From Neobacillus niacini (lineage in GTDB: Bacteria > Bacillota > Bacilli > Bacillales > Cytobacillaceae): DNA of 35,880 nucleotides. The notes under the pieces are model-generated. The model was not told the origin of the DNA, did not search any database, and saw nothing but the letters and a program-made list of their open reading frames with translations. Position 1 is the stretch's first letter. Each line of letters opens with the position of its first letter. The translations under genes and the position numbers were made by a program. Of the stretch, positions 1 through 7,384 are shown piece after piece. The stretch covers positions 1-35,880 of the forward strand of contig NZ_JACWFG010000028.1 in the NCBI RefSeq assembly GCF_019749295.1. The letters run 5' to 3'.

Positions 1-35
1 AGCTGACTGATACTAATCGTTCGAGGACTTAACCA
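1..35 (+). rRNA. 23S rRNA, 3' end (partial)
   Basis: The first 35 bases match the conserved 3' end of Bacillus 23S rRNA (ACTAATCG-TCGAGGACTTAACC). A 5S gene follows about 75 bp later, as in Bacillus rRNA operons. Only the last few dozen bases of the gene are in the window. The end position is approximate. Confidence 0.9.
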
Positions 36-110
36 ATTTTAAAGCGAACTCGTTTTACAAACTTCTTCTGAAATTATCTAGTTTTGAGGGAATGAATCCT
101 CAACAAAATA

Positions 111-227
<117 letters not shown>

Positions 228-267
228 ATTGCCCCTATGGGGCTTTTATTTTTCAAAATTATCATGA

Positions 268-342
268 GGCCCCTTGGTCAAGCGGTTAAGACACCGCCCT
301 TTCACGGCGGTAACACGGGTTCGAATCCCGTAGGGGTCACCA
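268..342 (+). tRNA. tRNA-Glu (UUC)
   Basis: The cloverleaf has acceptor GGCCCCT/AGGGGTC, anticodon arm CCGCC-CTTTCAC-GGCGG with anticodon TTC, a GGGTTCGAATCCC T arm and an encoded CCA. It is the first tRNA after 5S. Confidence 0.97.
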
Positions 343-381
343 AAGTTTTTTCGCCTTAGCGAAAATAACTTTCCATTATAT

Positions 382-457
382 GGAGGATTAGCTCAGCTGG
401 GAGAGCATCTGCCTTACAAGCAGAGGGTCGGCGGTTCGATCCCGTCATCCTCCACCA
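382..457 (+). tRNA. tRNA-Val (UAC)
   Basis: The acceptor is GGAGGAT/ATCCTCC. The anticodon arm TCTGC-CTTACAA-GCAGA gives anticodon TAC. The GTTCGAT T loop and encoded CCA are present. Confidence 0.96.
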
Positions 458-503
458 AAGTTTTTCACGTCAGTGAAATAACCATGTTTTTGATTATTAT
501 TGT

Positions 504-580
<77 letters not shown>

Positions 581-626
581 ATTAAATCTCAAGGTTTAAA
601 CTGTTAAACCTCAACTATATTGTTTT

Positions 627-703
627 GGCGGTTGTGGCGAAGTGGTTAACGCACCTGATTGTGGTTCAGGCATTCGTGGGTTCGATTCCCATCAGCCGCC
701 CCA
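627..703 (+). tRNA. tRNA-His (GUG)
   Basis: The anticodon arm CTGA-TTGTGGT-TCAG gives GTG. The extra G(-1) opposite C73, typical of bacterial tRNA-His, is present. CCA is encoded. Confidence 0.96.
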
Positions 704-718
704 TTTTATATTATATAT

Positions 719-793
719 TGGGCTATAGCCAAGCGGTAAGGCATCGCACTTTGACTGCGACATGCGTTGGTTCAAATCCAGCTAGCCCAGCCA
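719..793 (+). tRNA. tRNA-Gln (UUG)
   Basis: The acceptor is TGGGCTA/TAGCCCA with G73 and an encoded CCA. The anticodon arm TCGCA-CTTTGAC-TGCGA gives TTG. Confidence 0.96.
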
Positions 794-801
794 TTTTTTT
801 T

Positions 802-875
802 GCGGGTGTAGTTTAGTGGTAAAACCTCAGCCTTCCAAGCTGATGTTGTGAGTTCGATTCTCATCACCCGCTCCA
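802..875 (+). tRNA. tRNA-Gly (UCC)
   Basis: The acceptor is GCGGGTG/CACCCGC. The anticodon arm TCAGC-CTTCCAA-GCTGA gives TCC. CCA is encoded. Confidence 0.96.
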
Positions 876-884
876 TATTTCTAA

Positions 885-958
<74 letters not shown>

Positions 959-970
959 TAAATACTTTGA

Positions 971-1006
971 AAAGAGTGATTACTTTTATAGTGATCACTC
1001 TTTTTC
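971..1006 (+). terminator. terminator of the rRNA/tRNA operon
   Basis: The stem AGAGTGAT/ATCACTCT is followed by TTTTTCTTG, just after the last tRNA. No other terminator was seen between 5S and here. Confidence 0.85.
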
Positions 1007-1143
1007 TTGTTTACTGGAAAGCGGTAATTATCTTTTTCTATGATTTTCTAGCGCGTGTGGTTAAAATAAGATTGGATACAATTATGGAAGTGGTTTAAGC
1101 GTCAATCTCAATAACAGCCACATTATATAAAAGGAGGGTCTTT

Positions 1144-2007
1144 ATGAGTTTAGCTCAATCAGCCATTGAAACCATGAAAAAACGGCAATCGGTTAGAACA
1201 TATGCTGCTGAAGGCATAAAGGATTCTCACTTAATGCAAATAATGGATTACCTAAGAAATGAAGAAAACCTTGTTGGGCCATTTGGGAATAAGGGCAGAA
1301 TCGAGTTCATACAAGTAACCAACAATGTAAGCGATAAAGGAATTAAGCTGGGGACATATGGATTTATCAAAAATCCACAGGCCTATTTGGTCGGTGTCAC
1401 AACAAATAGTAAATTCTCACTTGTGGAGTTTGCTTACATTTTTCAAAAAGTAGTCATTATGCTTACCGAGCAAAACATAGGTACTTGTTGGATGGGTGGA
1501 ACATTTAATCGGAATTCGTTTGAACAGGAAATTCAACTTACAGAAGGGGATTTCATTCCCTGTATAACACCCATTGGCTATCCGAACCAAAAGCAAAGAG
1601 TCTTCGATAAGGCACTTCGTTACGTTGTAAAAGCAGATAATAAGAAGCCTTGGGAAAAGCTTTTCTCAGATTCCGAATTCAATGTACCCTTGACCAAGGA
1701 AAACGCTGGTTCACTTGGACTACCAATTGAAATGGTTAGGCTTGGACCATCTGCTTCTAATAAACAGCCTTGGAGACTCTTATTATCTTCTGATCGAAAA
1801 TTATGTCACTTCTTCATTGAACATACGCCCAATTACAGCTCTTCATTAGGATATGATATGCAGCTATTGGATATGGGAATTGCCATGTGTCAGTTTGAAT
1901 TAGCATGTAAGGAATTAGATATAGAAGGCAGCTGGATTGTGGAGGAACCTAATATCCCTCTTCCAAATGAGCAGACAGAGTATATTGTCAGCTGGAATAT
2001 GATGTAA
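1144..2007 (+). CDS. nitroreductase-family protein (TM1586-like)
   Basis: This 287-residue protein opens with the nitroreductase FMN-binding signature (KKRQSVRTY, about residues 12-20). It has a second characteristic stretch, NIGTCWMGGTF, near residue 115. The length and two-lobed layout fit the nitroreductase-like family Pfam PF14512, in which one chain carries two half-domains, better than short NfsA/NfsB enzymes. An FMN-dependent oxidoreductase is likely; the substrate is unknown. The start is set by AAAAGGAGGG just upstream. The SRPBCC gene follows after 27 bp, so the two are probably co-transcribed. Confidence 0.75.
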   Translation: MSLAQSAIETMKKRQSVRTYAAEGIKDSHLMQIMDYLRNEENLVGPFGNKGRIEFIQVTNNVSDKGIKLGTYGFIKNPQAYLVGVTTNSKFSLVEFAYIFQKVVIMLTEQNIGTCWMGGTFNRNSFEQEIQLTEGDFIPCITPIGYPNQKQRVFDKALRYVVKADNKKPWEKLFSDSEFNVPLTKENAGSLGLPIEMVRLGPSASNKQPWRLLLSSDRKLCHFFIEHTPNYSSSLGYDMQLLDMGIAMCQFELACKELDIEGSWIVEEPNIPLPNEQTEYIVSWNMM

Positions 2008-2034
2008 TGAATGATAGAAACGGAGTAGTCAGGC

Positions 2035-2505
2035 ATGCCGGTTATTGATCACAAACAGTTTATTCAGGCTCCAATAGAGGTTTGTTTTAACATAGCAAGA
2101 GACGTAGACATTCATGCTCGAACTACATTAGTAACGAAGAAGAAAGCTGTTGGGGGTGTACCAAAAGGATTATTGGAGGAAGGGGACAGTGTGACATGGG
2201 AGTCTGTACAGTTTGGGATTAAACAAAGGTGCACCACAAGAGTAATCTTTATGGAAAAGCCCCATAGTTTTGTAGAAAAAATGGTCAAGGGAATATTTAA
2301 GTCCTTTATACATATTCATCAGTTTATGGACGAAGCTGAAGGAACTTTAATGATAGATCACTTTCAATATAAATCACGGCTGGGACCCATTGGAGTTTTA
2401 ATCGATAAAATGTTTTTAGAGAAATACATGAAAAAATATATTGTTTTGCGTTCGATAGAATTAAAGAAAATAGCTGAAACGATAACTAATCAAACGTTTG
2501 ATTAA
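2035..2505 (+). CDS. SRPBCC (START-like) family protein
   Basis: This is a 156-residue soluble protein. It starts with the typical SRPBCC strand 'IDHKQFIQAPIEVCFNIARDVDIH' pattern, here about residues 4-27, and ends in a long C-terminal helix with 'LRSIELKKIAE'. Such helix-grip folds bind hydrophobic ligands in a deep cavity. The annotation 'cyclase/dehydrase' is generic and no reaction is claimed. The ribosome site (CGGAG) is weak. The gene lies 27 bp behind the nitroreductase gene, suggesting a shared transcript. Its stop codon lies inside an 18-bp palindrome (2487-2504), which constrains the last codons. Confidence 0.7.
   Translation: MPVIDHKQFIQAPIEVCFNIARDVDIHARTTLVTKKKAVGGVPKGLLEEGDSVTWESVQFGIKQRCTTRVIFMEKPHSFVEKMVKGIFKSFIHIHQFMDEAEGTLMIDHFQYKSRLGPIGVLIDKMFLEKYMKKYIVLRSIELKKIAETITNQTFD
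2487..2504. promoter_or_regulatory. perfect 18-bp palindrome, copy 1 (TetR-like operator form)
   Basis: TAATCAAACGTTTGATTA is its own reverse complement. It overlaps the last codons and the stop of the SRPBCC gene. The same palindrome recurs at 2554 and 5595. The form resembles TetR-family operators. No TetR gene is in the window, so the binding protein is unknown. Confidence 0.6.
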
Positions 2506-2553
2506 ATGAACTGGAACCTTGGTATAAAAGGATTTTGATAGGATTATAAGAAC

Positions 2554-2571
2554 TAATCAAACGTTTGATTA
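2554..2571. promoter_or_regulatory. perfect 18-bp palindrome, copy 2
   Basis: The 18 bp are identical to copy 1, with centres 67 bp apart. TTGGTA and ATTATA, 18 bp apart, lie just upstream, and AAAGAGG lies just downstream. This is the layout of promoter, operator and ribosome site, but no + strand gene follows for 350 bp. It may be the remains of an autoregulated gene. Confidence 0.55.
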
Positions 2572-2592
2572 ACAAAGAGGTATCAAAATAAT

Positions 2593-2781
2593 TTACGAAT
2601 TTGATAACACAACTTTTCTTTTTTCCATTTCCATGGCTGAAACAATATATGCAAATCCATTCATTAAAAGGTAAATTACATTGGATTGAACCCGTTCAGT
2701 TTCTCCTAAATAAGTATTTAAAATTATCACGACAGAATATACGACAACAAAAAATAGAGCAATTTTATTAAAGATACCCAT
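2593..2781 (-). CDS. small two-helix membrane protein, unknown
   Basis: This 62-residue protein has a hydrophobic segment at about residues 7-23 (IALFFVVVYSVVIILNT) and a second, weaker one at about 35-49 (VIYLLMNGFAYIVSA). The C-terminus is charged (EMEKRKV). AAGGAG sits eight bases before the ATG, which supports it as a real gene despite its size. I do not recognise a family. It is convergent with the SRPBCC gene and divergent from the VOC gene. Confidence 0.6.
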   Translation of the reverse strand: MGIFNKIALFFVVVYSVVIILNTYLGETERVQSNVIYLLMNGFAYIVSAMEMEKRKVVLSNS

Positions 2782-2920
2782 TCAAACAACTCCTTCTTTA
2801 GGATACTTATTTAATCATATTTCCTTAGAGTCAAACTTATGCAGGCCATGAGGCAATTGCTGAATATAACAAACGTAATCACTTTTTATCATAATAGGCA
2901 AAAAGAGGAGAGATTAAGCA

Positions 2921-3313
2921 ATGGATGAAAATATTTTGAATAAGTCTAATATAACAATGAAAAGTTCAATACCAATATTTCGAATATTTGATGAGGAAAA
3001 GGCCAAAGAATTTTACTTGAACTTTTTGGAGTTTGAGTTGGATTGGGAACATCGATTTGAGGATGAGATGCCTTTGTATATGCAAATATCCAATGGAGGC
3101 TTATATCTTCATCTTTCGGAACATCATGGTGATTGTAGTCCGGGAGCAAGCATTAGAATAGAAGTAGATAATATTCGTTTATTTCAAGCAAATCTTTTAT
3201 CAAAAAAGTACAAGTATTCTCGTCCAGGTATTGAAAAAACATCCTGGAATACTCTAGAGGTTAGTGTTACAGATCCTTTTGGAAATAGAATTGTGTTTTT
3301 TGAGAGTATGTAA
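2921..3313 (+). CDS. VOC (glyoxalase/bleomycin-resistance-like) protein
   Basis: The 130 residues contain the VOC-fold signatures PIFRIFDEEKAKEFYLNFLEF (near residues 18-38) and the C-terminal VTDPFGNRIVFFE (116-128). A single beta-alpha-beta-beta-beta repeat pair of this length fits a small VOC protein that works as a dimer. Members include glyoxalases, extradiol dioxygenases and bleomycin-sequestering proteins. The ligand cannot be told from sequence. GAGGAGA precedes the ATG at good spacing. It is followed closely by the RmlD-like gene. Confidence 0.8.
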   Translation: MDENILNKSNITMKSSIPIFRIFDEEKAKEFYLNFLEFELDWEHRFEDEMPLYMQISNGGLYLHLSEHHGDCSPGASIRIEVDNIRLFQANLLSKKYKYSRPGIEKTSWNTLEVSVTDPFGNRIVFFESM

Positions 3314-3350
3314 GATAACAGGAAGCAAAGTGAATGGGGGATATCAATTA

Positions 3351-4172
3351 ATGGGGAAAATTCTTATTCTTGGCGGTAGCGGTCTCGTTGGAAAAGCCTT
3401 AATTAATGAATTTAAGCACGGATATGATGTTTATGGTACATATTCTACTAAGTTTATAACCAATCTCCCTGAGGATAGGCAGTTCCAATTAGAGGTTCAG
3501 GATATAAGTAAGATGATAGAAATTATTTCATCTATTCAACCCGATAGTGTGATTTCTTGTATTAGAGGAGAGTTTGATCAGCAGCTAAAGTTTCATAAAG
3601 AACTGGCGGAAGTATTACGAAATATGAAAAGTAAGCTGTATTTCTTTTCCACAACAAATGTATTTGATGGAGATTTTTCAAAACCACATACTGAAACAGA
3701 CTTAACAATTGCTGAATCAGATTACGGAAACTTTAAGATTGAGTGTGAAAATATATTAAAAGACATATTAGATGAAAGGGTAAAAATTATCCGAATTCCA
3801 GCGATTTGGGGGGTGGATTCTCCAAGATGGAACAGTATGAAGGAAAGCATAAAAAAGAATAACGTGATAGATGTCTACAGCAATCTTGAATGTAATAATC
3901 TTTCAGATGTGCAACTCGGTATTCAGCTGCGCTATATTATGGAGCATAATCTCAAGGGAATATTTCATTTTTGTTCAGTAGACACGATGACGCAGAGCCA
4001 ATTTTATGAGCAGCTTTTTAACAGCATGGGAGCGGAAATGAATTTATTAAAAAATAACACCTATCAAGATAGCAGCAATACCTATTATTTTGCCCTGAAG
4101 TCAACCCGTGATGACATCCCAGATTCCCATCAAACTACAAATCGAGAAATTATTTCTTACTTGATAGGATAA
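3351..4172 (+). CDS. RmlD-like NAD(P)-dependent sugar-nucleotide reductase family protein
   Basis: This 273-residue protein has an N-terminal Rossmann motif, GGSGLVG (residues 8-14), and a candidate catalytic triad: S100, then Y125 and K129 in YGNFK. The overall pattern is that of the extended SDR/RmlD group (dTDP-4-dehydrorhamnose reductase-like). No rhamnose or polysaccharide genes are nearby, so the substrate is open. The start is placed at the ATG after GGGGGAT. An upstream in-frame TTG/ATG extension overlaps the VOC gene and lacks a ribosome site. A bidirectional terminator follows. Confidence 0.7.
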   Translation: MGKILILGGSGLVGKALINEFKHGYDVYGTYSTKFITNLPEDRQFQLEVQDISKMIEIISSIQPDSVISCIRGEFDQQLKFHKELAEVLRNMKSKLYFFSTTNVFDGDFSKPHTETDLTIAESDYGNFKIECENILKDILDERVKIIRIPAIWGVDSPRWNSMKESIKKNNVIDVYSNLECNNLSDVQLGIQLRYIMEHNLKGIFHFCSVDTMTQSQFYEQLFNSMGAEMNLLKNNTYQDSSNTYYFALKSTRDDIPDSHQTTNREIISYLIG

Positions 4173-4175
4173 ACA

Positions 4176-4219
4176 AAAAGCCTGTGTGGATGATAATTTT
4201 TTAAGGAACACAGGCTTTT
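4176..4219. terminator. bidirectional terminator
   Basis: AAAAGCCTGTG (4176-4186) pairs with CACAGGCTTTT (4209-4219). The A and T tracts serve both the + strand RmlD-like gene and the - strand CtaG-like gene that converge here. Confidence 0.85.
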
Positions 4220-4228
4220 ACCATATTT

Positions 4229-5017
4229 TTATTGTGTGAAGGAAACAGTCATTCGCGGGCGTGCAGCTTTATACCATTGTTGACAAAAAATGGAAATCAA
4301 AACGATCTCCACTAGATCCCCGCCATAATACATGATCATTCCTCCCATTTCAGCCTGTTCTCTAGGTACACCCATAGGTGGATAAGCATAAATGTACTTC
4401 GATAGAATACCATGGGCAGCTAATGACAGGATTAACACGACAGCGCGATAAATAAAACCATACCGGTGTGGTATAGGGTCAATATAGAGAATGGATATTG
4501 TATAGAGATATCCTGCTAGGAATACGTGAATATGTACGACTATATGCAGCAGGAAGTTATGCTGCATCGCTGAGTATAGCTCTGTAGTATACAATATCCA
4601 TAATCCTCCGATATTGAGGGTTGAAGCCACAACTGGATTGCAGTAAATGCTTAATGGTAAACTTTTTAATATACGTGATAGTCTTCTAGCAGATCTAACA
4701 CTTAAGGTTCGCATCAGAAGAGTCATTGGAGCAGCAAGGACTAATAGGAGCGGAGCAAGCATTCCAAGGAAAAGATGACCGACCATATGCGCCGTGAAGC
4801 TTTCATGAGCGAGTTTAGCCATGGGACCTATTAGTGCAGCGGCTGCAAATATTACTCCGAGTATCCAGCATACAAATCGATAGAATGGCCAGCGTTTACA
4901 GCGGTGGTTTGAGACTACTGCCATTCGTAAATAAACGATAACCGCCAGGACAAAGGGGAGAGCCAAGAGCAGGTCAAAGGCTGTCCCGCTGGCTTGATGG
5001 ACATGGTTATGTTCCAT
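4229..5017 (-). CDS. cytochrome c oxidase assembly protein, CtaG (caa3) family
   Basis: This 262-residue membrane protein has about seven hydrophobic helices and conserved histidine clusters: HxxxH near the N-terminus, FTAHMVGHLFLGMLAPLLLVLAAP in the middle (about 74-97), and HIVVHIHVFLAGYLY further on. This is the caa3-type CtaG pattern (Pfam PF09678), which acts in copper delivery to the oxidase. B. subtilis CtaG is longer and sits in the cta operon. This is a stand-alone relative, so the exact role is inferred. The ATG begins immediately after the stop of the DUF2243 gene, so translation is probably coupled. Confidence 0.85.
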   Translation of the reverse strand: MEHNHVHQASGTAFDLLLALPFVLAVIVYLRMAVVSNHRCKRWPFYRFVCWILGVIFAAAALIGPMAKLAHESFTAHMVGHLFLGMLAPLLLVLAAPMTLLMRTLSVRSARRLSRILKSLPLSIYCNPVVASTLNIGGLWILYTTELYSAMQHNFLLHIVVHIHVFLAGYLYTISILYIDPIPHRYGFIYRAVVLILSLAAHGILSKYIYAYPPMGVPREQAEMGGMIMYYGGDLVEIVLISIFCQQWYKAARPRMTVSFTQ

Positions 5018-5497
5018 TTAAACAGTCCCTTCCATCACTTTCGATTCCCGGCCTGTCCGAAAAATAAGGATTAACCCAGCTATCAGCATTATGGCGGCTA
5101 TGATATTCCATACCCAGTCGTATGGGGCAATCTCCACGTTATAGCGAATCTGATGGATACGCATTAATTTGTGCTGGATAGTTCCGTCATACAATTGGAA
5201 CGCACCACCTCCAAGCAGAAATCCTCCTATCCATCTCTTTGGCCACCAAGCATTCCTTCGGCGAAGATCCGAGACAAGAAAGGCTCCAGATATCGTTGAA
5301 AACCAACTAAAGGCATGAAAGATTCCATCCGAAACGAGCCCAATATCAGGTGTCGACTTGTCATAGAAATGGTGCCAATGCAGGATCTGATGGAAAACTG
5401 CTTCATCAATAAAAGCAACAAAACCAAGGCCGAGTAAGCAGCCTGAAAGTAGATTACGTCCTAAATAATTCAATCGTGCATCATGACTTGTTGTCAT
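5018..5497 (-). CDS. DUF2243 membrane protein
   Basis: The 159 residues contain four likely membrane helices and the DUF2243 signature GFVAFIDEAVFHQILHWHHFY (near residues 25-45), rich in His, Asp and Glu. A second conserved block, LLGGGAFQLYDGTIQHK, follows near 94-110. The pairing with a CtaG-like gene is a recurring arrangement, which points to copper or respiratory oxidase biology, but no function is established. The two genes abut with no spacer. A palindromic operator-like site lies about 100 bp upstream. Confidence 0.85.
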   Translation of the reverse strand: MTTSHDARLNYLGRNLLSGCLLGLGFVAFIDEAVFHQILHWHHFYDKSTPDIGLVSDGIFHAFSWFSTISGAFLVSDLRRRNAWWPKRWIGGFLLGGGAFQLYDGTIQHKLMRIHQIRYNVEIAPYDWVWNIIAAIMLIAGLILIFRTGRESKVMEGTV

Positions 5498-5594
5498 AAA
5501 ATTCTCTCCCTATTCCACTTTTTACCTCCCAAATAGTTTATCCTTTCTAGAATAAATCCAAACAGGTAATTAAGTTGGTTGTACGAGTAGATAA

Positions 5595-5614
5595 CTAATC
5601 AAACGTTTGATTAG
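5595..5614. promoter_or_regulatory. 20-bp palindrome, copy 3, upstream of DUF2243-ctaG
   Basis: CTAATCAAACGTTTGATTAG is a perfect palindrome with the same 18-bp core as 2487 and 2554. Here it is in promoter position, about 98 bp before the DUF2243 start. The three sites may be one regulator's targets, linking the gene pair with the SRPBCC block. Confidence 0.6.
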
Positions 5615-5674
5615 CGGGTAGGAATGAGGAGAGAATTTTGAGCCTGCTCGAGGCCTAACTATTTCTAGGGGTAT

Positions 5675-5893
5675 GGGTTCTCATTGCTTTTATGAGTGAC
5701 TGCTTCTTCACTATTTATAAGGTTACGGGTTCTCATCGCTCTTATGAGTGACCGATTTCTCACTATTTATAAGGTTACAGGCTCTCATCGCCCTTATGAG
5801 TGACCGATTTCTCACTATTTATAAGGTTACGGGCTCTCATCGCCCTTATGAGTGACCGATTTCTCATTTTTTATAAGGTTACGGGCTCTCATA
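5675..5893. repeat. 52-bp tandem repeat array, family A (first array)
   Basis: Five unit starts lie at 5675, 5727, 5779, 5831 and 5883, exactly 52 bp apart. Each unit carries CTCAT-N7-ATGAG with further pairs outside it (GG...CC). The rest reads like ATTTATAAGGTTAC. The spacers are the same sequence, so it is not a CRISPR. The same family occurs inverted at 13351. The array sits in the 516-bp gap between DUF2243 and dapA. Confidence 0.95.
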
Positions 5894-5968
5894 CTTTAAT
5901 AGCTTTATAGAACTGACCCCCCAATAAAGTACTCTTCTTTTAGTTATAAAAGGCTTTATCAACAAAAT

Positions 5969-6003
5969 GAAGTTGCCTGCCCCTAAGAGGGACAGGCAAC
6001 TTC
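5969..6003 (-). terminator. dapA terminator
   Basis: The stem GAAGTTGCCTG/CAGGCAACTTC has a CCCCTAAGAGGG inner part, directly downstream of dapA on the minus strand. An ATTTTGTT tract follows. Confidence 0.8.
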
Positions 6004-6013
6004 GCATTTAAAT

Positions 6014-6892
6014 TTAAACGAGTGACTTAGAAGGAAGGACCTTTTGAAGTTCACTTATTTCTTGATCATTTAATGGAATCATTGGCAGGCGGACATCTCC
6101 TACCTGGACTCCTTGCATATTTAAAGCAGCTTTTACTGGTGTTGGATTTGGTGCCGTAAATAATGCTTTCATAATTGGGAGAAGCCTGCGATGTGAAACC
6201 GCTGCTTCCTGCACTCGTCCGATTTTAAACTGATTAATCATTTCCTGCATCTCATTACCAATAATATGCGAGGCAACAGAAACCACGCCCGCACCGCCTA
6301 TGGATAGAACAGGTAAAGTTAGGCCGTCATCTCCGCTGTACAGGGTAAAATCGTCTGGAGTCAGGTTAATAATTTCTGCCATCGCATCTAGATTTCCGCT
6401 GGCTTCTTTCACTGCTGCGATATTACTAACTTCTGAGAGTCGGACAATGGTTTCAACCGACAGGTTTACAACACTGCGTCCAGGAATGTTATAAAGCATT
6501 ACCGGCAAGGAAGTGGAATCAGCAATCGCTTTAAAGTGCTGAAACATTCCTTCCTGTGAAGGCTTATTATAATAAGGTGTTACAAGCATAATTCCATCTA
6601 CACCCGCTTCTTCAGCCAGCTTTGTTAAGCTGATAGAAGCTCTTGTATTATTGCTGCCAGTGCCGGCAATGACAGGTACTCTGCCTGCGGCTGTTTCGAC
6701 AACCAATTTAAATAAATTGACCTTTTCTTCTGTAGTTAAGGTTGGTGATTCTCCGGTGGTACCTGAAACTACTAATCCATCAGAACCATTGTCTATTAAA
6801 TAATTTACTAATGTTCTTGCTGCGTTAAAGTCAACCTCACCATGCTGATCAAATGGCGTTACCATCGCTGTTAACACTTGGCCAAAATTCAT
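6014..6892 (-). CDS. dapA: 4-hydroxy-tetrahydrodipicolinate synthase
   Basis: DapA condenses pyruvate with aspartate semialdehyde, the first committed step to diaminopimelate, dipicolinate and lysine. Counting from the first in-frame codon at 6901, the TIM-barrel marks are GTTGES (47-52), TPYYNKP (108-114), Y137 in LYNIPGR and the Schiff-base lysine K165 in AAVKEASGN. The start is set at 6892 (MNFGQ), eight bases after AAAGGG. GTG 6901 and ATG 6895 are alternatives. The resulting 292 residues match the usual length. It is monocistronic, with a lysine riboswitch and a terminator upstream and its own terminator downstream, so lysine should switch it off. Confidence 0.97.
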   Translation of the reverse strand: MNFGQVLTAMVTPFDQHGEVDFNAARTLVNYLIDNGSDGLVVSGTTGESPTLTTEEKVNLFKLVVETAAGRVPVIAGTGSNNTRASISLTKLAEEAGVDGIMLVTPYYNKPSQEGMFQHFKAIADSTSLPVMLYNIPGRSVVNLSVETIVRLSEVSNIAAVKEASGNLDAMAEIINLTPDDFTLYSGDDGLTLPVLSIGGAGVVSVASHIIGNEMQEMINQFKIGRVQEAAVSHRRLLPIMKALFTAPNPTPVKAALNMQGVQVGDVRLPMIPLNDQEISELQKVLPSKSLV

Positions 6893-6963
6893 CATATTCA
6901 CCCTTTATATCATTTTTTTTTGAAAGATTAGAGGTGGCTTTAAGGTCAGTCAAAAGTTAACGC

Positions 6964-6992
6964 AAAAAAACAGCAACGAAGGCTCGCTGCTG
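6964..6992 (-). terminator. expression-platform terminator of the lysine riboswitch
   Basis: On the minus strand CAGCAGCGA pairs with TCGTTGCTG and is followed by seven T. It lies between the riboswitch aptamer and dapA, so it is the likely lysine-dependent attenuator. Confidence 0.85.
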
Positions 6993-7023
6993 CAGTAGAA
7001 ACAAAATAAAAAACCGTTCCTTT

Positions 7024-7206
7024 GCGTAAGATAGCCCTCCATATAGTCTCCTATATGACAGTTCTGTATTTCTTCAATAGCAGAACCAGCGGTCTAGAAA
7101 AATGAGATTCCATCCACTTCGGCAAATTCCCCTTTCCGCAATCGTCCTAGGACCTCATCATCCTCAAACTGCGTACTAATGGTCTTTGCGCCTCTATCCT
7201 CACTTC
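7024..7206 (-). ncRNA. lysine riboswitch (L-box) leader of dapA
   Basis: Read on the minus strand, the leader contains the lysine aptamer landmarks in order: GATAGAGGCGC, then AGTACGC, GGAAAGGGGAATTTGCCGAAG, CTGTCATATAGG, and the closing GGAGGGCTATCTTACGC. These match the Bacillus lysC leader element by element. The aptamer is about 180 nt, the family norm. A terminator and then dapA follow. Known biology: lysine binding favours termination. Confidence 0.95.
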
Positions 7207-7244
7207 AAAAGGTAATGAAGTAAGAAAGTATTTAATTATATCTA

Positions 7245-7273
7245 AATATAACAGAAAATTCACTATTGTTCAA
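7245..7273 (-). promoter_or_regulatory. sigma-A promoter of the dapA leader
   Basis: On the minus strand TTGAAC (7273-7268) and TATATT (7250-7245) are separated by 17 bp. They lie about 40 bp before the riboswitch. Confidence 0.7.
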
Positions 7274-7289
7274 GTAGGTTCCCTTTAGG

Positions 7290-7372
7290 AGCGGTGCCTG
7301 TCACCGTGACAAAGTCACGGTGACAGGCACCGCTCGTGGACAGTGTCCACCTGGGGTGGACACTTCCACACC
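7290..7372. repeat. REP-like inverted repeats between dapA leader and rlm gene
   Basis: A perfect 21-bp inverted repeat (arms 7290-7310 and 7314-7334, loop AAA) contains GGTGCCTGTCACCGTGAC. It is followed by GTGGACA-G-TGTCCAC (7336-7350) and a further GTGG...CCAC dyad. No T tract follows, so it is not a simple terminator. The GC-rich style is unlike the surrounding sequence and resembles REP elements spread by RAYT transposases; this last point is inference. Confidence 0.8.
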
Positions 7373-7384
7373 TCAGGCGGCCAG

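Noticed and set aside
625..816. Open reading frame across tRNA-His and tRNA-Gln
   Set aside because: It lies entirely in tRNA genes and the gap between them.
5675..5893. Regular repeats that could be taken for a CRISPR array
   Set aside because: The whole 52-bp unit repeats, with no unique spacers, and no cas genes are near. The same holds for 9511 and 13351.
7290..7334. 21-bp inverted repeat read as a terminator of the rlm gene
   Set aside because: The run after it on the minus strand is CCTAAAGGG, not T-rich. Repeat origin is more likely.
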